Assembly (NCBI GenBank): GCA_017504735.1 | Contig: JAFVQP010000049.1 | Span: 1 to 16,132, forward strand | Direction: 5' to 3' | DNA: 16,132 nt | Origin: Clostridia bacterium | Lineage (GTDB): Bacteria > Bacillota_A > Clostridia > Christensenellales > Borkfalkiaceae | Shown: positions 15,654 to 16,132 of the stretch, one piece after another | Position numbering within the stretch: the stretch's first letter is position 1 | Layout: each line of letters opens with the position of its first letter | The notes under the pieces: generated by a model | Databases searched by the model: none | What the model was told of the DNA's origin: nothing | The model's input: the letters and a program-made list of their open reading frames with translations, nothing else | Program-made: the position numbers and the translations under genes

Positions 15654-16036
15654 GGCTGTGTTCCCCCCTTGGTAAAGGTGAGGGTGGTAAGGTCTTGACC
15701 TCTTTCATTTTGTACGATTACTTTAATGTTAGGGTCTGATTTTTCAATAACAGCCGTTAAACCGCCGTCAAGCGTAATTTTACCATCGGTAATATCTTTG
15801 CCGAGGGCAAATTGTACGTTGTCGTTAAAATTGCCGTCTGCACGATAGCAAGCGATAATATCCGCGGCATAGAGTTGCGCCTGTTGTTTTTGGGCGGCGG
15901 AAATAGTCGCTTTTTGCGCAGAAAGGATAAGGGAAATTGTGCCCACGGAGGTGATAGCAATCACCGCGAGTGCGAGGACGGATTCCGCGAGGGTAAAGCC
16001 GCGTTTATTCAGTTTTTTGTAGGGTTTGATAAACAT
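15650..16036 (-). CDS. Type IV prepilin (minor pilin, PilV/GspI-like)
   Basis: The 128-residue prepilin has a 13-residue basic leader ending in the class III signal RG|FTLAE. Cleavage after G13 gives Phe+1 and the conserved Glu+5 (E18). A hydrophobic helix (about 14-38) follows, continuing into an amphipathic helix rich in Ala and Gln (AQKQQAQLYAADIIACY), then a short strand-rich C-terminal domain. The LAESVLALAVIAI core and the Ala-rich second half of the helix look more like PilV/GspI minor pilins than a major pilin (inference). Only one Cys (residue 62) is present, so there is no C-terminal disulphide loop. It would be processed by the PilD encoded in the same operon. GGTAAGGAAG upstream is the ribosome site, and the stop overlaps the next start by four bases. 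Confidence 0.88.
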   Translation of the reverse strand: MFIKPYKKLNKRGFTLAESVLALAVIAITSVGTISLILSAQKATISAAQKQQAQLYAADIIACYRADGNFNDNVQFALGKDITDGKITLDGGLTAVIEKSDPNIKVIVQNERGQDLTTLTFTKGGTQP

Positions 16037-16091
16037 ATGGCTTCCTTACCTTTAAAGCTTGCCCCTGTCGCAGGACGAGTTGCCCGTTAAG

Positions 16092-16113
16092 AAAAACGTT
16101 GACAACGTTTTTT
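16092..16113. terminator. Hairpin upstream of the prepilin gene (terminator- or attenuator-like)
   Basis: AAAAACGTTG at 16092-16101 is perfectly complementary to 16103-16112 around a single base, so the real loop is about five bases. T-runs follow on both strands. In the - direction it lies about 55 bases before the prepilin ATG. It may end or weaken transcription arriving from an upstream gene. The GC part of the stem is short. Confidence 0.5.
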
Positions 16114-16132
16114 AGGGACGAGATGAGCAAAC

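Noticed and set aside
16005..16130. Open frame on the - strand running in from the right edge and overlapping the prepilin start
   Set aside because: It would overlap the prepilin by 32 bases and read through the hairpin, and its product is not recognisable. Another frame stops before the hairpin, so the identity of any upstream gene cannot be settled from this window.
1..16132. CRISPR array, insertion sequence, phage, toxin-antitoxin or defence genes
   Set aside because: No regularly spaced repeats, transposase or integrase motifs, terminal inverted repeats or small antitoxin-like gene pairs were seen.

Overview
The window looks like a chromosomal segment of a Gram-positive, fermentative, Clostridia-like member of the Bacillota (inference). 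The evidence is the tail of a Rex redox repressor directly upstream of a bifunctional AdhE, purine-rich Shine-Dalgarno sites, sigma-A-type TTGAnn/TATAAT promoters, a YfhO-family membrane protein, and a type IV pilus (T4P) cluster in the compact form seen in monoderms. No rRNA, tRNA, CRISPR array, insertion sequence or phage gene was seen. Coding density is high and no stretch above 300 bases lacks a gene.

Left part, + strand (1-5758): the last 45 codons of rex, then adhE (acetyl-CoA to ethanol, NADH oxidising), closed by two hairpins. A strong extended -10 promoter then drives a probable two-gene unit. Its first gene is an unusual phospholipid acyltransferase carrying a C-terminal zinc ribbon and an extra domain; its second is a GltS-family sodium/glutamate-type symporter. 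The unit ends in an 18-bp-stem bidirectional terminator shared with the next, convergent gene.

Middle part (5759-10250): a CPA-family Na+(K+)/H+ antiporter on the - strand and a 936-residue YfhO-like polytopic membrane protein on the + strand are transcribed divergently from a 234-base AT-rich gap. The best promoter for the YfhO gene places its transcription start on the A of the ATG, so its mRNA may be leaderless. A second bidirectional terminator separates it from the pilus cluster.

Right part, - strand (10251-16036): a tightly packed operon read right to left. Its order is type IV prepilin (minor, PilV/GspI-like), a second small one-TM pilin/TadE-like protein with an off-register cleavage motif, a divergent PilM-like protein, prepilin peptidase PilD, platform protein PilC (TTG start) and assembly ATPase PilB. 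Gaps run from a 4-base overlap to 25 bases. The peptidase processes the prepilins, PilB powers extension through PilC, and the PilM-like protein is probably the cytoplasmic ring scaffold. PilT, PilN, PilO and a secretin are not in the window, and more pilin genes may lie beyond the right edge. I see no clearly new defence or mobile system. The most unusual items are the acyltransferase fusion, the putative leaderless YfhO gene, and the atypical pilin and PilM components.
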